Shown: positions 27,125 to 35,467 of the stretch, piece by piece
Layout of the letters: every line of letters starts with the position of its first letter
Numbering within the stretch: the first letter of the stretch is position 1
Assembly (NCBI GenBank): GCA_013177805.1
Contig: JABLXU010000007.1
Location: 62,001 to 126,000, forward strand
Length of the DNA: 64,000 nucleotides
Reading direction: 5' to 3'
Origin: Candidatus Omnitrophota bacterium
GTDB taxonomy: Bacteria > Hinthialibacterota > Hinthialibacteria > Hinthialibacterales > Hinthialibacteraceae
Notes under the pieces: generated by a model
What the model was told of the DNA's origin: nothing
The model's database searches: none
Seen by the model: the letters and a program-made list of their open reading frames with translations, nothing else
Made by a program: the position numbers and the translations under genes

Positions 27125-28420
27125 TCACCCTTCGGCCGGCCGTCCGGGATCAGGCGTGCTTCGGATTTCCGCCTTACACGGCAGATAGAGAATTCCCCGC
27201 AACCCATGCCCTTTTTTCCCCGGTTTGACCCAAAACGGACACATTTGCTGGATCAAGTCGAATCCTTCATAAAAATTGAACGATGACCCCGGCCCTTCCT
27301 CCCGCCGGGTGATCCCAAACGTCAAACTATAGGCCCCTTCCAGCAGATTCAGCGACTCGAATTCAAAGACCGTGGTTCCCTGCCCTTCGATGCATTCCAC
27401 ATCCCCCACGGTCACGTCGGTGGCCACCGTGAAGAGGGAATCGCCCCGGTCGGTCACGATGGACATCCCGAAAATCGGATACGCGATAGCGCGCTTGGCT
27501 ACCCAATCGAACTCGATCCGCACGCGTTCACCGGTTTCGAAGACATAACGCTCCGTCCCCTCCGCGTCCCGCATGCGCACGGCCTCGAAGCGGATTTCGA
27601 ACGTCCCGAAGCGGTTGCGCCGGACAATCTCCGCCGGCGGCCGTTCCCCCCGCCGGCGGGCTTCCTGGAACTGTAGTTGTTTGTAAAGGCCGATCATCTC
27701 ATAAGGGTGGCCGTCTCCCAGGATATACCCCTTGTGCAACACCACCGCCCGCGAGCAGAGGCTGAGGATGGCGTCCAGGTCATGCGACACGACGAGTATG
27801 GTCTTGCCCGAGTCGCGCAGTCCGCGGATGTATTCTTTGCAGCGCTGTTGGAACCGCTGGTCTCCCACGGCCAGGATCTCATCGATCAATAAAATATCCG
27901 GTTGCACGTGAATGCCGATGGCGAAACCCAGCCGCAGGTACATTCCGGAAGAATAATGCTTGACAGGCGAGTCGATGAAGTCCTCCAGTTCACTGAACGC
28001 GATGATGTCCGGCATGCGGCGGGTGAGCTCCCCGGCCGGGATGCCTAAGAGCGATCCCGACAGATACACGTTCTCCCGCCCGGTCATTTCGGGATGGAAT
28101 CCCACGCCCACCTCCAGCAGGCTGGAGACGGTGCCATAGACCTTCAACTCGCCCCGCGTGGGCGCGGTAATACCGGCGATCAACTTGAGCAGCGTGCTCT
28201 TGCCCGAGCCGTTGTCGCCGATCACCCCCACGATTTCGCCACGCCGCACCGTGAGATCGATATTCTTGAGCGCCTCGAACGCGGCCGTGGACCGCTTGCC
28301 CCGGCCGCCCCGCAGGATCATTTCCTTGAATGTGCCGCGGGTTTCCGAGGACACCGTGTAGGTCTTGCCCACGCCCCGGCATTCGATGGCCGTTGCATTC
28401 AAATTGGCTTCCTGTCTCAT
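27125..28420 (-). CDS. Polysaccharide-export ABC ATPase (Wzt-like)
   Basis: A 431-residue protein. The N-terminal 260 residues are an ABC ATPase of the Wzt/TagH class: Walker A GDNGSGKST (68-76), SSLLEVGVGFHPEMTGRENV, signature YSSGMYLRLGF and Walker B ILLIDEIL. The C-terminal part (about 280-431) is a Wzt_C-type beta-sandwich that in known systems binds the polysaccharide terminus (GERVRIEFDWVAKRA, TVFEFESLNLLEGAYSLTFG). No Wzm permease gene lies next to it, so its membrane partner is elsewhere. Its ATG overlaps the argH stop by 4 bases, an odd coupling of export with arginine synthesis. Confidence 0.88.
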   Translation of the reverse strand: MRQEANLNATAIECRGVGKTYTVSSETRGTFKEMILRGGRGKRSTAAFEALKNIDLTVRRGEIVGVIGDNGSGKSTLLKLIAGITAPTRGELKVYGTVSSLLEVGVGFHPEMTGRENVYLSGSLLGIPAGELTRRMPDIIAFSELEDFIDSPVKHYSSGMYLRLGFAIGIHVQPDILLIDEILAVGDQRFQQRCKEYIRGLRDSGKTILVVSHDLDAILSLCSRAVVLHKGYILGDGHPYEMIGLYKQLQFQEARRRGERPPAEIVRRNRFGTFEIRFEAVRMRDAEGTERYVFETGERVRIEFDWVAKRAIAYPIFGMSIVTDRGDSLFTVATDVTVGDVECIEGQGTTVFEFESLNLLEGAYSLTFGITRREEGPGSSFNFYEGFDLIQQMCPFWVKPGKKGHGLRGILYLPCKAEIRSTPDPGRPAEG

Positions 28421-29955
28421 GCCGCCCCGGCCGCGTCCTTCTCCAGTTTTTTCGCCAACAGATCAAGGGGGATGGCAGGATCAAACCGCGCGCAGACGGT
28501 TCGCCAGGTGCGGATGGTTCCCCGTTGCCCGGCCAGCCATTTTTCATGCGTTTGGACGCTCTTCTCCATGGCGCCGCAATGCCGCACGACGTGCCGGGGA
28601 CTGGGCGAACCGTCCTGGTTGCGGCTCAACAAGCAGGCCACCGGGTCGCTGATCCGTTGGAATTCGTCTACGCCGAAGGGAGTGATTTTCTGAACCGCCA
28701 ACAACGCGTTGAACTCCTCCAGCGTGAAATACGGCTGGCGGCTGGTCCCCACCGCTTCCGACACGATCCGGTACGCCTGCCGGAACGGGAGATTACGTCC
28801 GCGGGCCAGGTGATCGGCGGCGTCCACCGCGTTGAGGAATCCCGTCCGCGTGGCGGATTCCATGACCTCCCGGCGCACTTCCAGCCGGCGGATTACCTCC
28901 GCCAGGATTGTACCCGCTCCCCGGGCTTCCCGCGCGGCATCCTGAAACGCGTACTTGGACCACTGCGCGTCCTTGTTGTAGCCGCCCAGGTTGGAAGCGT
29001 TCATGGACCACAACGCCGTGGCGTATCCAGACACCAGGCTCAACTTCCCCTTGATCGCCTCGGCGAAGTCGGGATTCCGTTTTTGCGGCATGATGGAACT
29101 GCCAGTGGTGAAATCGGCGGGGAGCCCGAGATACCCGAATTCCTCGGTCGAAAACAGGAGGATATCCTGCGCCAGGCCGGAAAGCCGCTTGAGCCAAAAG
29201 CCCAGGGCGGTGACCGTCTCCGCTTCCGCTTCGCCCCGGGAACTCACCGCGTCCAGGGTGTTTTCCTGCAACGCGGCGAACGCCAGCAGCCGGGCCGCGA
29301 GACGGCGGTTCAACGGCCAAGAAGTCCCATACGAGGCCGCCGCCCCCAACGGGCAGGTATCGATCCGCCGATACAAGTCCTGTAACCGTTGCGTGTCCCG
29401 CAACAAGCCCTGAGCGTAAGCCGCGCACCAATGTCCCCACGACGTGACCGTCGCCTTGCGGTGATGCGTGTAACCGGGCATCACCGTGCGCGCGTGCTCC
29501 CGGGCGTGATCGATGAGCGCGTGGATCAACACCAGGGATTCTTCAATGAAGTCCAACACCACGCCCCGGACCAGCAGTTTCATGTCCGTGGCCACCTGGT
29601 CGTTCCGGCTGCGCCCCGTGTGCAGCCGCCCTCCGAGCGATTCACCACACGTCTCGGTCACGTACGCTTCGATGTTGATATGGACATCCTCCAGGCGCGG
29701 ATCGAGTTTCCATTCGCCCTTCGCCCACCGGTTTTCGAGTTGATTGAGGGCCGCGATGATTTTCTTGACCTCGGCATCCGCATAGACTCCGGCTTCCCGC
29801 AGCACGATCGCGTGCGCCTGGTTGGTCCAGATGTCATAGGGCGTCAAGGCGTGGTCCGCTTCCGGCAGGGATACCACATCCCGGCCCGCCGCGAACGCGA
29901 CGAACTCCTCCCGCGCCGTTCCCTTCGCGCGGCTCTGCCAAACAGGGCCTTTCAT
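28417..29955 (-). CDS. argH: Argininosuccinate lyase
   Basis: A 512-residue enzyme of the fumarase/aspartase superfamily that splits argininosuccinate to arginine and fumarate. The signature GSSIMPQKRNPDFAE (catalytic Ser loop), TGRSRNDQVATDMKL and PGYTHHRKATVTSWGHW are intact. The ATG at 29955 (GAGG 8 bases upstream) is preferred to the frame's first codon at 30000. The protein is about 45 residues longer than the usual 460, with extra sequence at the C-terminus (after about 455). No other arginine genes are in the window. Confidence 0.92.
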   Translation of the reverse strand: MKGPVWQSRAKGTAREEFVAFAAGRDVVSLPEADHALTPYDIWTNQAHAIVLREAGVYADAEVKKIIAALNQLENRWAKGEWKLDPRLEDVHINIEAYVTETCGESLGGRLHTGRSRNDQVATDMKLLVRGVVLDFIEESLVLIHALIDHAREHARTVMPGYTHHRKATVTSWGHWCAAYAQGLLRDTQRLQDLYRRIDTCPLGAAASYGTSWPLNRRLAARLLAFAALQENTLDAVSSRGEAEAETVTALGFWLKRLSGLAQDILLFSTEEFGYLGLPADFTTGSSIMPQKRNPDFAEAIKGKLSLVSGYATALWSMNASNLGGYNKDAQWSKYAFQDAAREARGAGTILAEVIRRLEVRREVMESATRTGFLNAVDAADHLARGRNLPFRQAYRIVSEAVGTSRQPYFTLEEFNALLAVQKITPFGVDEFQRISDPVACLLSRNQDGSPSPRHVVRHCGAMEKSVQTHEKWLAGQRGTIRTWRTVCARFDPAIPLDLLAKKLEKDAAGAA

Positions 29956-30034
29956 GAGGTCTACCTCGAATGAAATGACGGATTCTGCCGTTCCCGCCAC
30001 GGCGGGTTACCGGACCGGACAGGCCAACATGGCT

Positions 30035-31123
30035 TCACCAAAACGTCATTTGCCGGTCGCGGGGCGTAGATTGTTTCCCTTTGGGACGGGGAGAATCAAA
30101 TCCCGAAACCCGCACGCCCAAAAGCCGCACGCGGCGGTGTTGCATATCCAACCGGTCCAGCAAATACAACGCCGCCGACCGGATTTCCGCTTCATCGCGG
30201 GTTGGATGATCCAGGGTGAGCGCCCGTGTGGCGATCCGGAAATCGTGAAAGCGGACCTTGATTCCCACCGTCCGGCCCGCGAGGCGTTCCTGGGCCAATC
30301 CCTCCGCCACCTCGCGGGACAAATCCTGCAGAATGGCCCGCATCCGGTTTCTGTCCCACAAATCCTGCGCGAAGGTCTGCTCCTGCGACAGCGATTTCCG
30401 GATCCAATGCGAAACCACCGGGCTCTCATCAATTCCCCGCGCCAGCTCGTACAGCTGCGCGCCATGCTTTTGGCCGACGGCATCCTGAAGCGCCTTTAAG
30501 GTTTGGGCCCGAAGCAGCCCGATGGTCTCAATGCCCAACAGATGAAGCCGTCTTTCCGTTTTTGGCCCTACGCCCGGGATCACGCGCACCGGCAATGGCG
30601 CGAGAAAATCCAGCACATCCTCCGGCCGGATGACAAAAAATCCATCCGGCTTGTCGTAATCCGAGGCGATCTTGGCGAGGAACTTGTTGGGGCCAATGCC
30701 TACCGATGCGTTCAATTGCGTCCGGCGCTTGATGTTCGCCTTAATCCGCCGCCCGATGACTTCCGCCGCCGGAAAATCGGGCGCCGGCTCACTCACGTCC
30801 AGGTAGGCCTCATCCAACGACACCGGCTCCACCCGGGGGGTCTCTTCCCGGAAAATCGCGTGGATCACATCCGACGCGGCCTTATACGCGGCAAAATTCG
30901 GGGACACCCGGATGGCCTCGGGACACAAGCGCAAAGCCTGGCTCATCGGCATGGCGGACCGGATGTGGAATTTCCGCGCCTCGTACGACGCGGCCGCCAC
31001 CACGCCCCGTTCCTCCGGCGGCGCGCCCACCACCACCGGCTTCCCCCGCCATTCGGGATGGTCGCGCTGCTCCACCGCGGCGTAAAACGCGTCCATATCC
31101 ACGTGCAGGATAATCCGGGTAAT
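30035..31123 (-). CDS. dinB: DNA polymerase IV (Y-family), probable ATT start
   Basis: A 362-residue translesion polymerase. The palm/finger motifs are VDMDAFYAAVEQRD (first metal Asp), VVAAASYEARKFHIRSAMPM and VSLDEAYLDV (catalytic Asp-Glu). The helix-hairpin-helix VIPGVGPKTERRLHLLGIET and the little-finger domain follow, and the C-terminus DRQMTFW resembles a beta-clamp binding motif. Starting at the in-frame GTG (31102) would remove the first strand. Conserved residues (TRIILH) continue upstream to an ATT at 31123, which has a GGAGGTGA ribosome site exactly 6 bases before it, and an in-frame TGA lies just beyond. ATT is therefore the likely start. The nearby ATG (31129) is in another frame and abuts the ribosome site. 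Confidence 0.85.
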   Translation of the reverse strand: MTRIILHVDMDAFYAAVEQRDHPEWRGKPVVVGAPPEERGVVAAASYEARKFHIRSAMPMSQALRLCPEAIRVSPNFAAYKAASDVIHAIFREETPRVEPVSLDEAYLDVSEPAPDFPAAEVIGRRIKANIKRRTQLNASVGIGPNKFLAKIASDYDKPDGFFVIRPEDVLDFLAPLPVRVIPGVGPKTERRLHLLGIETIGLLRAQTLKALQDAVGQKHGAQLYELARGIDESPVVSHWIRKSLSQEQTFAQDLWDRNRMRAILQDLSREVAEGLAQERLAGRTVGIKVRFHDFRIATRALTLDHPTRDEAEIRSAALYLLDRLDMQHRRVRLLGVRVSGFDSPRPKGKQSTPRDRQMTFW

Positions 31124-31129
31124 GCCCCA

Positions 31130-31137
31130 TCACCTCC
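31130..31137 (-). promoter_or_regulatory. Ribosome binding site deciding the dinB start
   Basis: GGAGGTGA on the minus strand, 6 bases before an ATT codon in the dinB frame. It fits ATT initiation and not the overlapping out-of-frame ATG. Confidence 0.6.
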
Positions 31138-31360
31138 ATAATGGCATTGAATTCAATCCCTTCGGGGGGGCAATGCGGTTCATTCGCTGCTAGACCATCC
31201 TGATTTCACCACTCCCCCCTCCCTCAGGGCCGGAGCGAAGGAAAACGGATCCTGGATCTGATTCCCTTTATGGTTTTTGCCATTCCCGCCTCCCCGGCAA
31301 AGACCTCCAGGCGGATTTCGCGCTCCTCCCCACGCTCTCCCTTCCGGGGAGTCCCCTGTT

Positions 31361-31390
31361 TCTATTCGCTTTCATTCTATTCGCTTTCAT
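31361..31390. repeat. Two-copy 15-bp tandem repeat across the apt stop codon
   Basis: TCTATTCGCTTTCAT occurs twice in perfect tandem (31361-31375 and 31376-31390). On the minus strand the second unit encodes the final apt residues and stop, and the first repeats them outside the gene. Confidence 0.85.
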
Positions 31391-31898
31391 AAGTGACGAG
31401 CGTATACACGGGGTGCGGTTTCAGCTTCTCCCGCCCATGCAAGAAGGTCAATTCCACCACGCAAGAAATCCCCGCGACCGTGCAGGTGAAATTCTTCAGC
31501 AATTCCAGCGCGGCTTGAACCGTTCCTCCCGTGGCCAGCAAATCATCCAGGACCACAACGCGGTCGCCGGGAGCGATGGCGTCCTGGTGGATTTCGATCG
31601 TGTCCTGCCCGTATTCCAACTGGTACGTGTACGAATAGGTGCTGTAGGGCAATTTCTTGGGTTTGCGCACGATCACCAGCCCCGCGTTCAAGGCCAAGGC
31701 CAGCGGCGCGCCGAACAGGAATCCCCGCGACTCGATGGAAATCACCTTATCGATTTTTGTCCCCTGGTAGGGAGCCGCCAGCTGATCGATCGTCCAGCGG
31801 AAAGCGGCAGGATTCAACAACAACGGGGTGATGTCGATAAAATTGATGCCCGGCTTGGGAAAATCGGGGATTTGACGGAAGATGGTTTTCAACTCCAT
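31377..31898 (-). CDS. apt: Adenine phosphoribosyltransferase
   Basis: A 173-residue type I phosphoribosyltransferase that makes AMP from adenine and PRPP. The PRPP loop VVVLDDLLATGGT, the N-terminal IPDFPKPGINFIDITPLL and IESRGFLFGAPLALAL are all present. ATG 31898 (AGGA 8 bases upstream) gives the standard length; the frame runs to 31940. It is read 38 bases after the sigma factor gene and is probably co-transcribed with it. A 15-bp tandem duplication covers the stop codon. Confidence 0.95.
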   Translation of the reverse strand: MELKTIFRQIPDFPKPGINFIDITPLLLNPAAFRWTIDQLAAPYQGTKIDKVISIESRGFLFGAPLALALNAGLVIVRKPKKLPYSTYSYTYQLEYGQDTIEIHQDAIAPGDRVVVLDDLLATGGTVQAALELLKNFTCTVAGISCVVELTFLHGREKLKPHPVYTLVTYESE

Positions 31899-31936
31899 GG
31901 AGAATTCCTTTCTTGGCGTGCTTCGCGCGGATCCAG

Positions 31937-32797
31937 TCAACGATCGGCAAAATCATACAACTCGCCGCTTTGTTCCATCATTTCCCGGATGGCATTCAGC
32001 GCTTCATGCTGCAACTGGCGTACCCGCTCCCGGGTCAAATTCAATTCCTCGGCGATTTCCTTGAGGGAAAGCGGCTCTTCATCGTCCAGGCCGAAACGCC
32101 GGATGATGATGAATTGCTCCCGCTCGCCCAACCGTTGGATAAATTCCATCAGCCGCTTGTCCCGCGAGAGAAGGGAGAGCTCATAATCCGGCCGGGGGGT
32201 CTGCACATCCTCGAAATTGATGACCTGCGGTTCGTCTTCCCCCGCGTTGACCAGCGGCTCGACGATCGCGGGAGACATGAGCAGATCCACGATTTCTTGC
32301 GCGGCCGCCTCCGGCATCTCCTTTTCCAGCGCTTCCAGCAAATCCCATGGATGAGGATCCCGGCCGAGTTGCTGCGCCAATTGAAGATACAGCTGCTTCG
32401 CGCGGAAAAGGCTTTCCTGCTTGTGGGAAGGGAGCCGCACCAAATTGCCGTGATGAGTGATTTCCCGGTTGATGGATTGCCGGATCCACCATGTGGCGTA
32501 CGTGCTGAAACGGCATCCCTTCGAAACGTCGAACTTTTCCACCGCCTTGATCAGCCCCAGGTTGCCTTCCTCGATGAGATCCATCAGGCCGAGTCCCTGA
32601 TTTTGATACCGTTTGGCGATGTTCACCACCAGCCGCAGGTTCGAAAGGATCAACCGGCCGCGGGCTTCCTCGTCTCCGGCATGCGCGCGCTGGGCCAGAT
32701 CGATTTCTTCTTCCGCCGACAACAAGGGGTACTTGCCGATATCCCGGAGATATAGGCCGATCAGATGGCTATCGGCATGGTCCTCGATCAGAGTCAT
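31937..32797 (-). CDS. RNA polymerase sigma factor, sigma-70 family (RpoD/RpoS-like)
   Basis: A 286-residue group 2-type sigma factor. It contains region 1.2 ([20 protein letters not shown]), region 2 ([55 protein letters not shown]), region 3 and region 4 ([20 protein letters not shown]). It lacks the long region 1.1 of a primary sigma factor, so it probably reads alternative or stationary-type promoters with near-consensus elements. Its own promoter is predicted at 32864-32892. apt lies 38 bases downstream. Confidence 0.92.
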   Translation of the reverse strand: MTLIEDHADSHLIGLYLRDIGKYPLLSAEEEIDLAQRAHAGDEEARGRLILSNLRLVVNIAKRYQNQGLGLMDLIEEGNLGLIKAVEKFDVSKGCRFSTYATWWIRQSINREITHHGNLVRLPSHKQESLFRAKQLYLQLAQQLGRDPHPWDLLEALEKEMPEAAAQEIVDLLMSPAIVEPLVNAGEDEPQVINFEDVQTPRPDYELSLLSRDKRLMEFIQRLGEREQFIIIRRFGLDDEEPLSLKEIAEELNLTRERVRQLQHEALNAIREMMEQSGELYDFADR

Positions 32798-32863
32798 TCG
32801 ATATTGGGTTTCCGTTCCCGCCCGGACGGGAATCCCCGATTCCCTATCCGGAGTGATGGTTGT

Positions 32864-32892
32864 TATTTAAGAGGCTGGCCAGATGCTGTCAA
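32864..32892 (-). promoter_or_regulatory. Predicted promoter of the sigma factor gene
   Basis: Perfect TTGACA (minus strand, 32892-32887), a 17-base spacer, then TAAATA; with a 16-base spacer the -10 would be TTAAAT. It lies about 65 bases before the sigma factor ATG. Confidence 0.5.
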
Positions 32893-32927
32893 GCAGGGGT
32901 TTGATGTTTCTCCGGCGGCTGATTTGC

Positions 32928-32956
32928 TTGACAGGGACCGCCGCCGGCGATAACGT
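32928..32956 (+). promoter_or_regulatory. Predicted promoter of the O-antigen ligase gene
   Basis: Perfect TTGACA, a 17-base spacer and TAACGT. The predicted transcript would start at about 32963, only a few bases before the ATG at 32968, so the message may be leaderless. This agrees with the absence of a ribosome site. Confidence 0.5.
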
Positions 32957-32967
32957 GCCGCTTGACC

Positions 32968-34383
32968 ATGGAGACGAAAAGCATTTTACCCCCCCTTCCC
33001 CGGCCGTTAACCCGCCCGGAAATCGTGGCCGGGACCGCTGTCTGTTTGGGGATCGGCACGTTCATCTGGCTGGCGCAATCCGCCTGGCTGATGGCGGCCG
33101 TCTTGGTGGGGGGAATCGGGCTGGTGGCGCTCTGGTATGGGGCGGAGTACATTCCCCTGGTGCTCTTTCTCCAACTGGCCTTTTCCGTGGAAATCCCCCT
33201 CACCGGCCACCACCGTTTGACCGTTCCCACGGAAGTCTTGATTCCTCTCCTGTTTTTAATGTTCGTCTACTCCGTACTGCGCGACGGCAAAATCACCTAC
33301 CGTCCCTCGGCGCTCAACATCCCGGTGGTGTTGTTCTATTTTCTGATGGTGGCGACCCTCTCCTATACCTTGGAGCCGGTCAGCACCCTGAAAGCCCTCA
33401 TCCGGGACACCGGCTACATTGGGGCGGGGTATTTTCTTATACCCAAGTATATCCAGTCCGAAGCCCGCTTGCGTCAAACCGCCTACGCCGCGCTGGGGAT
33501 TCATACGGTCCTGGTCCTGTATGGATTCCTGACCCAAATCATCGGCGGGCTTCATATTTATGGGGATATCGCCAGCCCCTTTTTCATCGAGCATTGCATT
33601 TACGCGGCGTTCGTCACCATCACCTTTTCATTCCTGCTGGCCTTTTTTCTGGACCAGAAATCCGGACCGCTCCGGTACGGATTGGGCATCCTGACGGGGA
33701 TATTCGGGCTGGCCATCGTGCTGACCTTCGTCCGGGCGGCATGGTTCAGCGTCTTGTTCCTGCTGTTGTTTTACCTTTACCATTTCCGGAAACGGAAATC
33801 GGCGGTGGACCTGATTGTCCTTCTCCTCCTGGCCACCATCCTGGGCCTCGTTCTGTCCGTGACCACCGATCTCGGCGCTTTGTTTCTCCAGCGGATCGAC
33901 ACGGTCACTGATTTGAAATATGTCGCCAACTACGACCGCATCGACCGCTGGACCGCCGCCTGGAACATGTGGAAGGATCACCGCTACCTGGGCGTGGGCT
34001 GGGGCGCCTATCCCGACCTGTATTTCAGTTATCAGGTCCACCGGGACGCTTACTCCTCGGCCCTGCGCATGGGCGCGCACAACATCTACCTGGAAATCAT
34101 GGCCGAAACCGGCCTCGTGGGAATTATGCTTTACCTGATCATGCTGTATGTCTTTTACCGGCGCGCCTTTCTACTGCAACGGACGGCCAGCGGTTTCCAG
34201 CGTATTTTTATCCTGGGGATGCAAGGGGCCATGCTGACCTACCTCATCCACGCTTTCGTCAACAACCTGGGCCCCTCCGATAAAATCGGCTTGACCTTCT
34301 GGTTCCTCCTGGGATTGGTCCCCACCCTCGAAGCCCTCCAAAAATCCCAGCGGAACACCATGCCCCCCGCCGGCCGGCCCTAG
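32968..34383 (+). CDS. O-antigen ligase family protein
   Basis: A 471-residue polytopic protein (about 11-12 helices) of the O-antigen ligase/polymerase superfamily. It has VVLTFVRAAWFSVLFLLLFY, RIDRWTAAWNMWKDHRYLGV and, in the large periplasmic loop, GAHNIYLEIMAETGLVGIML, the conserved HN/H-x5-E-x-G pattern. It probably polymerises or transfers a surface glycan. No Shine-Dalgarno lies before ATG 32968 or the in-frame TTG 32962. Its TAG stop shares the CTAG sequence with the stop of the convergent pyrF gene. It differs from the ligase at 9017 in lacking TPR repeats. Confidence 0.86.
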   Translation: METKSILPPLPRPLTRPEIVAGTAVCLGIGTFIWLAQSAWLMAAVLVGGIGLVALWYGAEYIPLVLFLQLAFSVEIPLTGHHRLTVPTEVLIPLLFLMFVYSVLRDGKITYRPSALNIPVVLFYFLMVATLSYTLEPVSTLKALIRDTGYIGAGYFLIPKYIQSEARLRQTAYAALGIHTVLVLYGFLTQIIGGLHIYGDIASPFFIEHCIYAAFVTITFSFLLAFFLDQKSGPLRYGLGILTGIFGLAIVLTFVRAAWFSVLFLLLFYLYHFRKRKSAVDLIVLLLLATILGLVLSVTTDLGALFLQRIDTVTDLKYVANYDRIDRWTAAWNMWKDHRYLGVGWGAYPDLYFSYQVHRDAYSSALRMGAHNIYLEIMAETGLVGIMLYLIMLYVFYRRAFLLQRTASGFQRIFILGMQGAMLTYLIHAFVNNLGPSDKIGLTFWFLLGLVPTLEALQKSQRNTMPPAGRP

Positions 34384-35246
34384 CGGGCTTCCCGGTATTG
34401 CGCCAGAAACGTCCGGTACTGGTTCACGAACATGGCCGCTTCCTGCCGCGCCAGTTCACCCAGGTCCGGCCCTTCCGAAGCCCTCCCGATCGCCCGGGAC
34501 ACGTTGATGATCAAACTCCCTTCGCCCGTGTAACCGGCCCACAAGGCCTCCTCCAGGTCGCCTCCCTGTACGCCTACGCCGGGGCAAAGAATGGGGATGG
34601 ATGGCCCCGCGATTTCCCGGATCCGCTCCAACTCCTCCGGCGCAGTCGCGCCGGCCACCAATCCCAAGTTCTGCTCGGTGTTCCATTCCACGACTTTCTG
34701 CGCCACGGTTTCAAAGAGGGGGGCTTCCGGCAACTCGCCCCGCAAGACGGAACGGGTCTGAAAATCAATCCGCGACATATTGGAAGTCAGGCACAATACA
34801 AACGAGGTCCGGTCCCGGTACGACCGGAACGGCACCAGGGTCTCTTCTCCGAGATACGGATTGAGCGTGACCGCCCCGGCGTTCAACATCTCGAAGGCGG
34901 CCTGGGCGTAGTATTGGGCGGTATACCCGATATCACCAAACTTGGCGTCCAGGATCACGGGGACTTGATGGCCGTTGGCATAATGGATGGTCTCCCGCAG
35001 GGTCCGCAGACCCTCCTCCCCCCGGGCCAGGTAAAAGGCCAGATTGGGTTTGTAACAACACGCCAGATCGTGGGTGACATCGATGATGAGCTGATTCCAC
35101 GCCAATTGGGGATCGGGGCGGGAATGGAGAAAGGCGGGAACCGCATCGGGGGACGGATCCAATCCGACACACAAATTGCTCTCGATCTCGCGGATCCGCG
35201 CGGTGATTTGTTCTTGAAAACTAACCATGCCATCGGCCGCATTCAT
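34380..35246 (-). CDS. pyrF: Orotidine 5'-phosphate decarboxylase (type 2)
   Basis: A 288-residue pyrimidine enzyme that converts OMP to UMP. The active-site strand VILDAKFGDIGYTAQYY has the Asp-x-Lys-x2-Asp charge network in the type 2 form, preceded by NLCVGLDPSPD. ATG 35246 has GGTGG 7 bases upstream; a GTG directly before it is an alternative. It is a single gene with no other pyrimidine gene nearby. The convergent stop codons of pyrF and the ligase share four bases. Confidence 0.93.
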   Translation of the reverse strand: MNAADGMVSFQEQITARIREIESNLCVGLDPSPDAVPAFLHSRPDPQLAWNQLIIDVTHDLACCYKPNLAFYLARGEEGLRTLRETIHYANGHQVPVILDAKFGDIGYTAQYYAQAAFEMLNAGAVTLNPYLGEETLVPFRSYRDRTSFVLCLTSNMSRIDFQTRSVLRGELPEAPLFETVAQKVVEWNTEQNLGLVAGATAPEELERIREIAGPSIPILCPGVGVQGGDLEEALWAGYTGEGSLIINVSRAIGRASEGPDLGELARQEAAMFVNQYRTFLAQYREAR

Positions 35247-35467
35247 CACGATTCCACCATTTCCTTGCGCGAAAACCGGCTCCCCAGGACTTCCCGGCGC
35301 CGGCAGGTCATTCCTTTATAGCCCGGAATGCCCTAGAATGAAAACCCCCTCTTCGGTTATAAGAGAATGAAAATATTCCTGGCGATCGTATTTCCCGGCG
35401 CGTTCACACCGCGCGTGCCGCGACCCAAGGTGGGAACAATCCTCTTTATCCCGGAAAGGACCGAACC

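Noticed and set aside
30882..31139. Out-of-frame ATG upstream of dinB suggesting a frameshifted N-terminus
   Set aside because: The ATG touches the ribosome site, so it is badly placed, and the correct frame has conserved residues up to an ATT with ideal spacing.
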